A stretch of 14,472 nucleotides of DNA from CAYZWU01 sp964482235. Lineage in GTDB: Bacteria; Planctomycetota; B15-G4; CAYZWU01. Shown one piece after another: positions 6,663 through 14,472 of this stretch. The stretch's first letter is position 1, and every line of letters begins with the position of its first letter. Below the pieces are notes generated by a model. The model worked only from the letters and a program-made list of their open reading frames with translations, was not told the origin of the DNA and made no database searches. The position numbers and the translations under genes are program-made. The stretch covers positions 1 to 14,472 of the forward strand of contig CAYZWU010000086.1 of assembly GCA_964482235.1 (NCBI GenBank), given 5' to 3'.

Positions 6663-9233
6663 TTACGGCTCGACCTCGATGGAGATAGGATTCGACGCGA
6701 AATCGTACGTCGTGGTCATGGTGAAGGCGAAGCTGATCGTCGCCCCAACGTACGGTGCCGGAACGGGCCCCAGCGTGTCGACCAGCGCCGTGCCCTTTCC
6801 CGATCCGTCGAGGTAGCCCTGGAAGTCCTGGAACACCGGTCCGTTGATGTGGCCCAGGATGTAGTTGGTCAAGGCGTCGCGGTTGATCGGCAGGGTGTTG
6901 CCGCCCGGCAGGGGAATGCCCGGCTCCGTGCCGGAGGCTGTGCCTGCCACGATGTACTCGCGGCCCGCGAAAGCGGGGCCCGCATCGAGGTTGAGGGTGA
7001 TCTGGCCACCCGTACCGGGGAGCGAGTAGCTGTCGGCCCAGATGCTCGGGGTCGTGTTGATCGCGGACACGTCGAAGGCATCGAGCCCCGCCTCGGTGAC
7101 CGAGTTGTTCGGATTGTCCATGGCGCTGAACCGCACCTTCACCTGAGCGGTGGGGGATACGAAATCCGTCACGAAAAAGCTGTTGTAGTTCCAGCCCGCC
7201 GTGTCCTTGACCTGCTCCACCACTGTCCAGCTCGATCCGTTGTCGTCAGACACCTCCACGGTGAAGTCGTCATCGTTGTCGTCGTTGGTGTGCCAGCGCC
7301 AGTAGCTGACCATGGCATCGCCCGGGGAAGCGTCGAGATCGAGGACCGGAGAGGTGAGCTGTGTAGGACCGCCGTCCACGTCGGAATCGCCGGCCACGTT
7401 GTCCGTCACGAAGCAGCTGCCCGAGCCGTCCTGATCGGTTGGCGGATCGCCGCGGTCGCCTCCTCCTGCGGGCACGCCTCTTTCCCATGGCCCGTCCTGG
7501 AGGCTGATGTTCTGCACCGTCCAGCCGAGATCGCTCTCGAAGTCGTCGTGGAAAACGGTCGTCACGAAGCCGAGATCGAAGGAGTAGAGGCTGGAGGGAG
7601 CGTCGGGCGGCGAGCAGACCGTGCTGCCGCCGCTGCCCTGCGCGCTGAAGTAGAACTCGGGCTCGTCGCCTGGTATGGTTCCCGGAAGAACGGCCTCGTA
7701 GAGATCGCTGCCCAGCGACGTGACAGCCACGCTGCTGAACGGATCGGCCGAGTCGAACCGGTAATGGAGGAATCCCGTGCCGGGGACATAGTTCTCGAAG
7801 CCCGAGGTGATCTCGATCGTAAGGTCAGTCTCGGGACCGGGCGCCTGATAGCCTTCCGGCAGCCCGTCGGGGAACTCCATGTGGAGGGCCTTCTCCACGA
7901 CGGTCAGGGCCTTGATGCAGAAGTTGGCCGTGTCGTTGAAGGCGAACAGGTCGTTCCACGTCCCGTTCTCGTAGTAGAAGCTCTCGCCCGGATTGGAGGA
8001 TGATTCCACGATGACGCGGTACCTGGCCCCCAGGAGAACGGGAACGTCCGATGTCCTGTCATAGGGCTGCCCGCCGTCGGAGAGCTGCAGATAGACGCAG
8101 AAATCGTCGCCCGCCGCGAGGACCACGGGCGTATCGAGATCCACGGTGTAGAAACCGGTGTTGGCGGCCGTGCCGCTCTGCGTTGCGAGCTCGTCCATGA
8201 GAGCGCCGCTCTCGAAGCGGTCGTAGATCTTCACGGTCCATGTCGCGTTGTCCGCTGCCGTGTAGAAGCTCACCGCGGTCAGGACCTCCCGCTCCGACGG
8301 GGAGCCCTCGGCGATGAAGGCGTTGAACGCCTCGTTGGCATCGCTCTTCGTGTCGCGCCAGCCGTGGTAGTCGTGGTAGTAGGTCCGGTCGTAGGCCAGG
8401 GGCTCCACGTCGATGTACGTGATGGCGCCCATCTCGGGATGCTGGCAGCAGTGCTTGTCGTAGTAGGAGATCCAGAAATATCCGTTGAGACCCCAGCTGC
8501 TGCCCCAGCTGTTCTTGCAGAGCCAGGCACCCGGGAGCGGAGCCTGGGTGCTCTTGTTGTCGTCCCAGCCGATGATCGCCACGGCGTGATTCGGGTCGTC
8601 CGTGCTCGTCGGCGGCTGGTAATGCGTGTAGCTGCCCGACAGGAACGACGAGGACGAGCAGAGGCATGTCCCCATCACCCCGTAGTCCATGATCGCATTC
8701 TTGATCGTGTCAATGTTCGAGAGGTCCGTGCCGGCCACGTACCAGTCGATGCGGGGAGCATAGTAATAATGATAGCTCGGGTCGGACCTGAGCGGCGGGG
8801 AGGAGTACGACTGCCCGTCGATATCCCTCACGGCTCCCTCGTTCCGCGTGAGGTAGGCGGCCGTGACCATGTAGTCGCCGCCTTCATGGACGGTGAGGCC
8901 GCCGCCTGTCGGGGGATCGGTGTCGTCGTTGTTGTGCTGGTTGAAACCGTTCCACCAGTCGAGGTGATATTCGGCCAGGTTCGGCTCGCCCGTTTCGCCG
9001 GCCGCGGCCCAGGCTCCCGTAATCAGGAGGTTGCCTTCCATCGCCGCCATGGCCCCATGTGTCCAGCATGTGCCTCCCTGCTGGCTTTTCACGGAGGTCA
9101 CGTAGTTCTCTCCATTCACATCCCTGAGGTCGAAGGAGCTGGGCGGGGAATCGCTTGCGAGAAGTGATCCGGCTGCTATCGCCCAGACGCATGCGATCGC
9201 CAGAATCCCCGTCAAGATGGGATATCTTTTCAT
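6663..9233 (-). CDS. Secreted C1A (papain-family) cysteine peptidase with lectin-like and beta-sandwich modules
   Basis: An 856-residue protein. Residues 1-26 are a signal peptide (MKRYPILTGI...GSLLA). The catalytic domain (about 33-275) starts at once with SFDLRDV. Its active site is C56 in QQGGTCWTHG, H216 in PNHAVAIIGWDD and N241 in CKNSWGSSWG; the oxyanion Gln is Q51 or Q52. The stretch between Gln and Cys is one residue shorter than usual, and there is no I29-type propeptide. Residues 280-445 match the lectin-like domain of bacterial C1A peptidases (AFNAFIAEG, LTAVSFYT). Residues 465-555 are a beta-sandwich. Residues 560-725 are a jelly-roll-like module (HDDFESDLGWTV, SDVDGGPTQLTSP, YWRWHTNDDNDDD) that may bind Ca2+ or glycan. 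A final repeat-style domain lies at 730-856. It should act outside the cytoplasm. AGGAGGT precedes the start, and the gene sits 48 bp after the C25 stop in one operon. Confidence 0.92.
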   Translation of the reverse strand: MKRYPILTGILAIACVWAIAAGSLLASDSPPSSFDLRDVNGENYVTSVKSQQGGTCWTHGAMAAMEGNLLITGAWAAAGETGEPNLAEYHLDWWNGFNQHNNDDTDPPTGGGLTVHEGGDYMVTAAYLTRNEGAVRDIDGQSYSSPPLRSDPSYHYYYAPRIDWYVAGTDLSNIDTIKNAIMDYGVMGTCLCSSSSFLSGSYTHYQPPTSTDDPNHAVAIIGWDDNKSTQAPLPGAWLCKNSWGSSWGLNGYFWISYYDKHCCQHPEMGAITYIDVEPLAYDRTYYHDYHGWRDTKSDANEAFNAFIAEGSPSEREVLTAVSFYTAADNATWTVKIYDRFESGALMDELATQSGTAANTGFYTVDLDTPVVLAAGDDFCVYLQLSDGGQPYDRTSDVPVLLGARYRVIVESSSNPGESFYYENGTWNDLFAFNDTANFCIKALTVVEKALHMEFPDGLPEGYQAPGPETDLTIEITSGFENYVPGTGFLHYRFDSADPFSSVAVTSLGSDLYEAVLPGTIPGDEPEFYFSAQGSGGSTVCSPPDAPSSLYSFDLGFVTTVFHDDFESDLGWTVQNISLQDGPWERGVPAGGGDRGDPPTDQDGSGSCFVTDNVAGDSDVDGGPTQLTSPVLDLDASPGDAMVSYWRWHTNDDNDDDFTVEVSDDNGSSWTVVEQVKDTAGWNYNSFFVTDFVSPTAQVKVRFSAMDNPNNSVTEAGLDAFDVSAINTTPSIWADSYSLPGTGGQITLNLDAGPAFAGREYIVAGTASGTEPGIPLPGGNTLPINRDALTNYILGHINGPVFQDFQGYLDGSGKGTALVDTLGPVPAPYVGATISFAFTMTTTYDFASNPISIEVEP

Positions 9234-9281
9234 GATAACCTCCTCTTTTTTATTGCGGCCCGCTCGAAAGGCGAACCGGCA

Positions 9282-11408
9282 TCAACTGATGGTCAGCTCG
9301 AAGGTGTCCTCGTAGGTTCCTTCGTAGGTGTTGTCGAGCTCGTCGATCACGAAGTAGAAGAAGTAGCTCCCCGCGGGAAGCGTCGAGCTGGAGCCCAGGG
9401 GATAATCGGTGAAAGAGAAAAGAGGGGCGCTCGAGGCGCGAACCGGCCAGAACGACTTCTGCCACCCCGTGGGCGATTGCCAGTAGGTACCGATGGGTCC
9501 GGCGATCCAGACCCACCAGTCGTGTGCGATCCCCTCGAACGTCCCGGCATCGAGCCCGACGGTCAGATTGACCATGGTCCCCTGGTTTAGGGTGAGCGAG
9601 CAGTCCACGCCGTTGATTCGGATGTCGGGGAAGGGGATCCGCGTTCCTGCGCCCTCCGTCACCTCCATGGTGGGATCGCCCATGAGGTTGTACATCTCGT
9701 AGTAACGGCGCCTGTCGCCCTGGGTGCCGCCCCAGTCGAGATAGAGCTCGAGCTGCCCGAAGTCGATCATCGGGCCTATCCGGCCGTGGCCGTGGTTGTA
9801 GCAGCCCATGAAGATCCTTGTCTCGAGGGCGCAGTCGCTCCCCCAGTCGCTGAGCTCGGACGAGCCGAAGAACGAGGTGGCGCCGCAGGGATCGCGAACC
9901 CACGTCTCACCGAAGCACTCGGTGTTGGTGTACTTGCCCGTGAGGCAGGCGAAGCTGAGGATCAGCGGGTAGGTCGTGTTCGTGAGGGCGCGAACATGGC
10001 TCTGGTAGAAGACCGGTCCATCGGCCCACGAATTGGCCGAGCCGTGGCCGGAGTAGCAGCCGATCGACCGGTTGTCGTTGAAAGCCTGGGTGACCTGGGA
10101 CGTGGTGGCGTTGTAGGTGTGGCAGTAGAGCTTGTCCACCGTCCATCCTTCCGGCACGAGATAGGTGTCGATCACGTTGTCATGAGTCGACTCGGTCAGG
10201 GCCCAGCCGTCGTTGCCGGCCATGAATGCGGCCATCTCACGCGTGTTGCCGTTCATGGCGATGATCTTGGAGCAGAGATTGTCGAGGTCGCCCGTCGACC
10301 TCACGGGGAAGCGGCCGCGCGAGATGTCGGGGAGGTAGTCGCCGCCGTCCACGCAGGCGTAGTTCAGGTCCGTGGATGGGTTGGAATTGCCCGAGCCGGT
10401 CCAGTGGGGAATGGTGTTCGTGTCGCCGATCAGCAGCAGATAGGCCGGAGGGACGGGCCACGTGTTGTAGGCGTTCTCGACGTAGCTCTTGATCGCCGTG
10501 TTGCTGCTGCCCGTGGTGTTCGTGTCCACCAGGGTGACGTCGAAACCTTGCGCTGTCCGCAGGGCGATGAGGTTCTGCAGGCTGGAGTTGCCCGTTAAGG
10601 CCGGATCGGCGATCATCAGGTAGCCGTCGCCACGCGAAGTGCTCCGGCCCCTGGGAGCGAGAGAGGCTTCGAACACGGCCGCGTTCTTGACCATGCTCCG
10701 GATCAGACGGTCGAAGCCGCTGGAGCCCAGACGCTCGATCGTCCGGGCTGTGCGTTCCATGTCCGCTCCGCGGAGCTCGATCCGGATCTTCGCCGATGTC
10801 ACCACGGAGATCGTTCCGGACAGGGGGTTGTAGCTCACCGGGGAGATCTCGAGGACCTTCAGGCGCCTCCCTCGCAGCGTGACCTCCTCCAGCAACCGGG
10901 CCGCGGGCTCGGGGACCAGGGAGTCAGCGGCATAGGCTCCGCGTTCGATGATGAAGGGCGCATTCTCCCGGGCGCCGCTGATCCTCTTGATTGGCGGCTG
11001 CTTCGGCAGAAGCCTGTGCGGAAGGCCGAGCCGGTCCAGGCTCATCGCCTGCCTTCTCGCGACGCTCATGTCGAGCCGGCATTCGGCTCCCTCGGGGATC
11101 ACGAGAAAGGTGCGCAGGAGCGGGAGACTCGGCTTTCCCACTGCGTCCGTGCGGGCGCAGCCATCGAATGATAGCCGGGTGAACGGGCCGATCTTCGTAT
11201 CCACGGTCGCCGCTTTCAGGGAGCCGATGGAAAGATCCAGTTCGATCGCCACCGCGTCGGAGCGCAGCAGGTCGAGCTGCACGCCATCGGTCAACGTTTC
11301 CTGCAAGGGGATCGAGATCTCGTCAGCCGGGACCGCAGCGATGAGGATCAGGCAGATAACAGGCAGAAGAAGGACAGATCGGCCGGCTTTGAGCTCCAGG
11401 AACGACAT
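9282..11408 (-). CDS. Secreted C25 (gingipain-like) cysteine peptidase
   Basis: A 708-residue protein. Residues 1-28 are a signal peptide (hydrophobic LLLPVICLILIAAV, cut near VPA). Residues 30-250 resemble the gingipain-type propeptide (GKPSLPLLRTFLVIPEGAEC, YNPLSGTISVV). The catalytic domain runs from about 260 to 585: GYLMIADP, YLLLIGDTNTIP, the DISRGRFPVRS strand, catalytic His455 in YSGHGSANSW, catalytic Cys488 in LSFACLTGKY, and the closing YNLMGDPTMEV (574-584). Residues 594-708 are a beta-domain (DWWVWIAG, LPAGSYFFYFVIDELDN). No type IX secretion C-terminal domain is recognised, so export beyond the Sec pathway is unknown. Substrate specificity (Arg or Lys as in gingipains) cannot be read. 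It leads the operon with the C1A peptidase. GGAGG stands 9 bases before the ATG. Confidence 0.92.
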   Translation of the reverse strand: MSFLELKAGRSVLLLPVICLILIAAVPADEISIPLQETLTDGVQLDLLRSDAVAIELDLSIGSLKAATVDTKIGPFTRLSFDGCARTDAVGKPSLPLLRTFLVIPEGAECRLDMSVARRQAMSLDRLGLPHRLLPKQPPIKRISGARENAPFIIERGAYAADSLVPEPAARLLEEVTLRGRRLKVLEISPVSYNPLSGTISVVTSAKIRIELRGADMERTARTIERLGSSGFDRLIRSMVKNAAVFEASLAPRGRSTSRGDGYLMIADPALTGNSSLQNLIALRTAQGFDVTLVDTNTTGSSNTAIKSYVENAYNTWPVPPAYLLLIGDTNTIPHWTGSGNSNPSTDLNYACVDGGDYLPDISRGRFPVRSTGDLDNLCSKIIAMNGNTREMAAFMAGNDGWALTESTHDNVIDTYLVPEGWTVDKLYCHTYNATTSQVTQAFNDNRSIGCYSGHGSANSWADGPVFYQSHVRALTNTTYPLILSFACLTGKYTNTECFGETWVRDPCGATSFFGSSELSDWGSDCALETRIFMGCYNHGHGRIGPMIDFGQLELYLDWGGTQGDRRRYYEMYNLMGDPTMEVTEGAGTRIPFPDIRINGVDCSLTLNQGTMVNLTVGLDAGTFEGIAHDWWVWIAGPIGTYWQSPTGWQKSFWPVRASSAPLFSFTDYPLGSSSTLPAGSYFFYFVIDELDNTYEGTYEDTFELTIS

Positions 11409-11488
11409 GTGGTCAATCCTCCAAGATGAGTTTGAATAAGTCTGCAGCGTTCTTTGGGGCAGAAATCAGGCTTCGAGCCAATGGAATG

Positions 11489-11497
11489 ATTATAGCA
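11489..11497 (-). promoter_or_regulatory. Extended -10 promoter of the peptidase operon
   Basis: The minus strand reads TGCTATAAT: a perfect -10 box (11489-11494) with the TG of an extended -10. The -35 region is poor (TTTACC at a short 15-bp spacing at best), as is typical for extended -10 promoters. Transcription would start near 11482, giving a leader of about 74 bases to the C25 ATG. Confidence 0.6.
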
Positions 11498-11542
11498 CAT
11501 CCGGCTCTGGGTAAAATCCCCTAGGCAGATGGTAGCAAGAAT

Positions 11543-11648
11543 GCGGATACCGAGCCCGCGCAATCTCCGCCACATACGAGTGGGAAGCACCGCGTTTGGA
11601 TGTAGCTCTGCCCGTATGTGGCGGAGATTGCGCGGGCTCGGTATCCGC
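11543..11648 (-). repeat. Perfect 36-bp inverted repeat with 34-base loop
   Basis: Left arm 11543-11578 (begins GCGGATACCGAGCCCGCGCA) and right arm 11613-11648 are exact reverse complements over 36 bp, separated by 34 bases with no repeat of their own. The right arm starts 13 bases after the MFS stop codon, so MFS mRNA would end in a very long hairpin. Flanks show no target-site duplication, and no proper T-run follows on the minus strand; the plus side has TGTTTT. It may end or protect the MFS transcript, or be a short palindromic element. No second copy is seen in the window. Confidence 0.9.
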
Positions 11649-11661
11649 TGTTTTCGGACTG

Positions 11662-13176
11662 CTAGATCTTCTCCACCTTGTAGCCGCCTGCGGCGCGGTC
11701 CCGGGAATAGAGAAGGCCGAAGATGACGATGAGGATGATCGACAGGGGCGCAACCCATCGGAAAGCCATTCGGCCGCCGTAGTTGTCAGCCGGATTCAGG
11801 ATGTCGCTCGCTTCTTTCGCTGCGGGCGCGTCGCCACCCACGCCGATGGCGGCTCTCAGGGCGTTGGCCGTGTCCGTCTCGGGGAGCTTCGGCTTGGCCG
11901 GATCGGCCGTGGCCGCTGCTAGAACCTTGCTCACATCCTTGATGGCGTTCTGGATGTCCTTCTTCTGCCCTCCCTCTGCTTCCTTTTCGAGCTCCGGAAA
12001 CGTGGTGGTCACGTTGGTGAGGCAGACCACGACCTTGTTGATCGATGCCTCGTCGCGCTCCAGTTCCTCGTGCAGGTAGGAGTCGGTGATCTTGCCCATC
12101 AGCGGGGTGGTGACCAGGCCCACGGCCAGCATTCCCACACCGCCCATCAGGGCCAGCGCCAGGGCACCGCCCTTGGGCACCCGCTCGGAGACGACGCCGA
12201 GCATGGTGGGCCAGAAGTAGCAGATCCCGAGGGCGAAGATCGTGGCCGCCATGAAGGCTATCGCCATGCTCGTGGCCATGCTGAGCCAGAACAGGCCGAT
12301 TCCCGTGAGGATGGCCGAAACAAGAAGCAGACCGGTGGGGGAGAGGCGGTGAACCACCGGGCCGGCATAGAAGCGCAGGACAGCCATGAGCCCGCTGATC
12401 CAGACGAGGACGAGGATACCGTGCATGCCTCCCGACTCGAGAATGGCGGTGACCCACCTGTTCGGCCCCAGCTCCAGCGAGGCGGTGAGCATCATGCAGA
12501 AGAAGAGCAGCAGGAAGAGAGGCCGGAGCAGGGTGGCCCTGAACATGCCGCCGAAGGTGACGCCAGACTGGACACGTTCCGTGGTCGGGAACTTCTGTCC
12601 CAGGAAGAGCAGGCCGTAGATCAGGGTGGGGACCAGGATCAGGCAGAGCTTGACCCGCCAGTCTCCGATCTTGAGTTCATCCAGTGCAAAGCAGGCCAGA
12701 CCGCCGATCACGATGCCGCCGGGAAACCAGACATGAAACTGGTTGAGCTTCTCGGTCTTCCGGTCGGGATAGACGGTGGCCACCAGGGGGTTGCACGCCG
12801 CTTCCACAGTGCCGTTGCCCAGGGCCAGGATCAGCGCTCCCCAGAAGAGGGCCCAGAAGCCGCCGGCAAAGATCATGACCAGCACGCCGGCCGTGTGGCA
12901 GAGGAACGCGAAACGGAGCAGCAGCTTCATGCCGAGGCCGTCCACGAGCGGTCCCAGGATGAAGATCGAGATGGTGAATCCCCAGAGGGCGGCGCCTCCG
13001 ATCTGCCCCACTTCCTCGTTGTCGAGGACGAAGGATGTCTTCAGCGAACCCATGATGCCGCCGATCACGGCGAAGGTCACCGACGTGGCGATGAGCGAGA
13101 GGCAGCTTCCGGTGAATAGCCGCCCAGCATTGAAGTCGGTCATGCTGTTATTACCGGAGTTCATTGTCTCAGCCAT
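11662..13176 (-). CDS. MFS transporter, FHS/fucose-permease-like
   Basis: A 504-residue inner-membrane protein with twelve predicted helices. TM1 begins near LFTGSCLSLIATSV, and GNGTVEAACNPLVATVYPD plus LNQFHVWFPGGIVIGG (TM4-TM5) resemble the fucose:H+ symporter (FHS) group. That suggests proton-coupled uptake of a sugar or related small molecule; the substrate is unknown. TM11 is GGALALALMGGVGMLAVGLV. TM12 (about 470-491, WVAPLSIILIVIFGLLYS) follows an insertion of about 105 residues (364-469) that is charged, then Ala/Pro-rich, and lies on the periplasmic side by standard MFS topology. The start at 13176 is chosen for AGGAG 5 bases upstream; the in-frame ATG at 13194 has none. It appears to be a single-gene unit with its own promoter. 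Confidence 0.88.
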   Translation of the reverse strand: MAETMNSGNNSMTDFNAGRLFTGSCLSLIATSVTFAVIGGIMGSLKTSFVLDNEEVGQIGGAALWGFTISIFILGPLVDGLGMKLLLRFAFLCHTAGVLVMIFAGGFWALFWGALILALGNGTVEAACNPLVATVYPDRKTEKLNQFHVWFPGGIVIGGLACFALDELKIGDWRVKLCLILVPTLIYGLLFLGQKFPTTERVQSGVTFGGMFRATLLRPLFLLLFFCMMLTASLELGPNRWVTAILESGGMHGILVLVWISGLMAVLRFYAGPVVHRLSPTGLLLVSAILTGIGLFWLSMATSMAIAFMAATIFALGICYFWPTMLGVVSERVPKGGALALALMGGVGMLAVGLVTTPLMGKITDSYLHEELERDEASINKVVVCLTNVTTTFPELEKEAEGGQKKDIQNAIKDVSKVLAAATADPAKPKLPETDTANALRAAIGVGGDAPAAKEASDILNPADNYGGRMAFRWVAPLSIILIVIFGLLYSRDRAAGGYKVEKI

Positions 13177-13181
13177 GCTTG

Positions 13182-13186
13182 CTCCT
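13182..13186 (-). promoter_or_regulatory. Shine-Dalgarno site fixing the MFS start
   Basis: AGGAG on the minus strand lies 5 bases before the ATG at 13176. It decides against the in-frame ATG at 13194, which would add only six residues and overlaps this site. Confidence 0.7.
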
Positions 13187-13253
13187 GGACTCATGAAAAA
13201 AGGTAGTTCGTGCGAGAAAGGGAAGACCGTGAACGTAATCGATCAAGTGAGCG

Positions 13254-13282
13254 AACATAGAGGTTTGAAACTTTGCTGTCAA
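13254..13282 (-). promoter_or_regulatory. Putative sigma70-type promoter of the MFS gene
   Basis: On the minus strand a perfect TTGACA (13277-13282) and TATGTT (13254-13259; 4 of 6) are 17 bp apart. The start point would be near 13247, giving a leader of about 70 bases to the MFS ATG. It lies 42 bp after the beta-helix stop codon, so the two genes are separately transcribed. Confidence 0.7.
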
Positions 13283-13324
13283 GCACTGGAACCCGTGATC
13301 GATCGCCCGGTCCCGAGGGAGAGG

Positions 13325-14472
13325 TCAATCGACAACGAGCACCATCAGGTTCGACAGCCTGGCCTGGGGATGCCCCGGCGCCAGGGCGAAACTCTGGAAT
13401 GGATACTCTTCCCCTGAATGCCACGCTCCGGGAATATCGATCAGGGTCTCGCTGAATCCGTTGTACTGGATCGAATTCATCGGAATCGTCGTCACGAAGG
13501 GCATGACGAGCCAGAGGTCGCCGTACTGGGTCGAGATGGGGGGATCCTCGATGCCCGCTCCCAGGCAGAGAGTCAGGGGAGAGACGTAGGGTAGCCCCAC
13601 GTTGATGATCAGGAGCTGATCGCCCGGAACGACCGGGTCCCTGTGATAGAGGTGGAAGTGGAACTCGTCGGCGCCGATGTCCACGGCTCCATCGTGTATT
13701 CTCGGATCGCCTTCGAAATCGTACGTTGGCAGCTGCGGGGCCGTGTGCGAACCGGCTTCCTTGCAGGGTGAGAGGTAGAGCAGGTGGTAGTCCTCGTCGG
13801 AGGCACTGATGAAGAGAGGGTCTACATCGATGTTGCCCGTGCCTGTCCATCCGCCCTCCACGTCGCAATAGGTGATCGATGGACTTCCCGAAAGGACCGC
13901 GATCTCCGTTCCCGAGGGTGCGAGATCCTCCCAGAAGATCGTGTTCGTCACGCTGGGGGAGGAGTCGGAGCAGTAGAGCCCGCCGCCCACGGAGAAGGCC
14001 CAGTTGGATCGGATCGTGTTGTTCGTGATCGCGGCATCGGAGCCGGAGCAGAAGATGCCGCCTCCGTAGAGGGCTGCGTTGCCGTTGATGATGTTGCAGA
14101 CGATGACGGCGTCCGAATCGAACAGGCCGATGCCGCCCGCCGAGCTGAACGAGGAGTTGGTGGAGATCCTGTTGCCCATGATCGTCGGAGCCGAGCTGTC
14201 GCAGATGATGCCGGTGTTCTGATTGCCGGAGATCGTGTTGCCTTCGATCACGGGAGTCGAGCCGTCGCCGCACCAGATCCCGCCGCCGAAGGCGGTCAGG
14301 CCGTTTCCGGTGATGTCGTTGTTTCTGATCTCGGGCGACGAGTCGCGGCAGGCGATCGCCCCGCCCTGGAACGCCGAGTTGTTCGTGAGCGTGTTCTTCT
14401 CGATCACGGGCGCGGCTCGTGTCCGGCAGCAGATGCCGCCGCCCCAGCCGCTCGAGGTGTTGGTGGTGATGA
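13325..14472 (-). CDS. Parallel beta-helix protein with choice-of-anchor-Q-like domain (N-terminus outside window)
   Basis: The frame is open to the right edge, so the start and any signal peptide are outside; 382 complete codons plus a partial one are visible. The first about 200 residues are repeated coils of about 22-25 residues, of the form GGGIxCxxSxPxIxxNxI (for example GGAIACRDSSPEIRNNDITG, GGGIFCSGSDAAITNNTI), as in pectate-lyase-like and NosD-type right-handed beta-helices. After NIDVDPLF come LSPCKEAG and DGAVDIGADEF, which match choice-of-anchor Q domains. The last about 120 residues form a separate beta-rich end (VVPGDQLLIINVG, SPLTLCLGAG). A secreted or surface role in binding or cleaving polysaccharide is plausible, but no catalytic residues are evident. 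The GTG at 14407 is an internal codon, because coil repeats continue upstream of it (SGWGGGICC). Confidence 0.88.
   Translation of the reverse strand, partial: ITTNTSSGWGGGICCRTRAAPVIEKNTLTNNSAFQGGAIACRDSSPEIRNNDITGNGLTAFGGGIWCGDGSTPVIEGNTISGNQNTGIICDSSAPTIMGNRISTNSSFSSAGGIGLFDSDAVIVCNIINGNAALYGGGIFCSGSDAAITNNTIRSNWAFSVGGGLYCSDSSPSVTNTIFWEDLAPSGTEIAVLSGSPSITYCDVEGGWTGTGNIDVDPLFISASDEDYHLLYLSPCKEAGSHTAPQLPTYDFEGDPRIHDGAVDIGADEFHFHLYHRDPVVPGDQLLIINVGLPYVSPLTLCLGAGIEDPPISTQYGDLWLVMPFVTTIPMNSIQYNGFSETLIDIPGAWHSGEEYPFQSFALAPGHPQARLSNLMVLVVD

Noticed and set aside
11543..11648. The 36-bp inverted repeat as an invertible promoter switch
   Set aside because: The 34-base spacer holds no promoter-like boxes, no recombinase gene is nearby, and the peptidase promoter lies outside the repeat at 11489-11497.
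12070..13119. A 349-codon plus-strand frame opposite the MFS gene
   Set aside because: Highly hydrophilic, low-complexity His/Glu/Gln/Arg-rich translation that mirrors the transporter helices on the other strand.

Overview
The window carries genes from a GC-rich, Gram-negative-type bacterium with many exported proteins. Large secreted proteins with signal peptides, a C25 (gingipain-like) and a C1A (papain-like) peptidase carrying beta-sandwich modules, a beta-helix 'choice-of-anchor' type protein and an exported HEAT-repeat protein recall Planctomycetota or FCB-side lineages such as Eisenbacteria/Krumholzibacteriota. That placement is an impression from protein style, not a measured result. 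There is no integrase, transposase, phage gene or CRISPR array.

Layout. A tRNA-Arg(UCU) with an encoded CCA end lies at the left edge on the minus strand, with its own promoter. Diverging from it is the only plus-strand protein gene, a secreted HEAT-repeat protein (366-2306), which ends in a hairpin terminator. Everything to its right is on the minus strand. Reading in the direction of transcription (right to left), the units are: (a) a beta-helix surface/secreted protein whose N-terminus lies outside the window; (b) an MFS transporter with a clear sigma70-type promoter and a large insertion before its last helix, followed by an unexplained perfect 36-bp inverted repeat; (c) a two-gene operon of secreted cysteine peptidases, C25 then C1A, with an extended -10 promoter in front and a strong intrinsic terminator behind; (d) an aspartate ammonia-lyase fused to an N-terminal cyclic-nucleotide-binding-like domain; (e) a three-gene operon of a URO-D-superfamily methyltransferase, a 56-residue protein of unknown function and a corrinoid protein, also with a good promoter.

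How the genes may work together. The C25/C1A pair looks like an export-and-degrade system for extracellular protein. The aspartase turns aspartate into fumarate and ammonium and could feed on the released amino acids, with its cNMP-like domain as a possible sensor. The URO-D/corrinoid pair is the core of a methyl-transfer (demethylation) system whose substrate cannot be read from sequence, and its usual activase and second methyltransferase are not in the window. The most noteworthy items are the sensor-aspartase fusion, the tightly embedded 56-residue gene in the corrinoid operon, the 36-bp perfect palindrome, and the apparently propeptide-less C1A peptidase.
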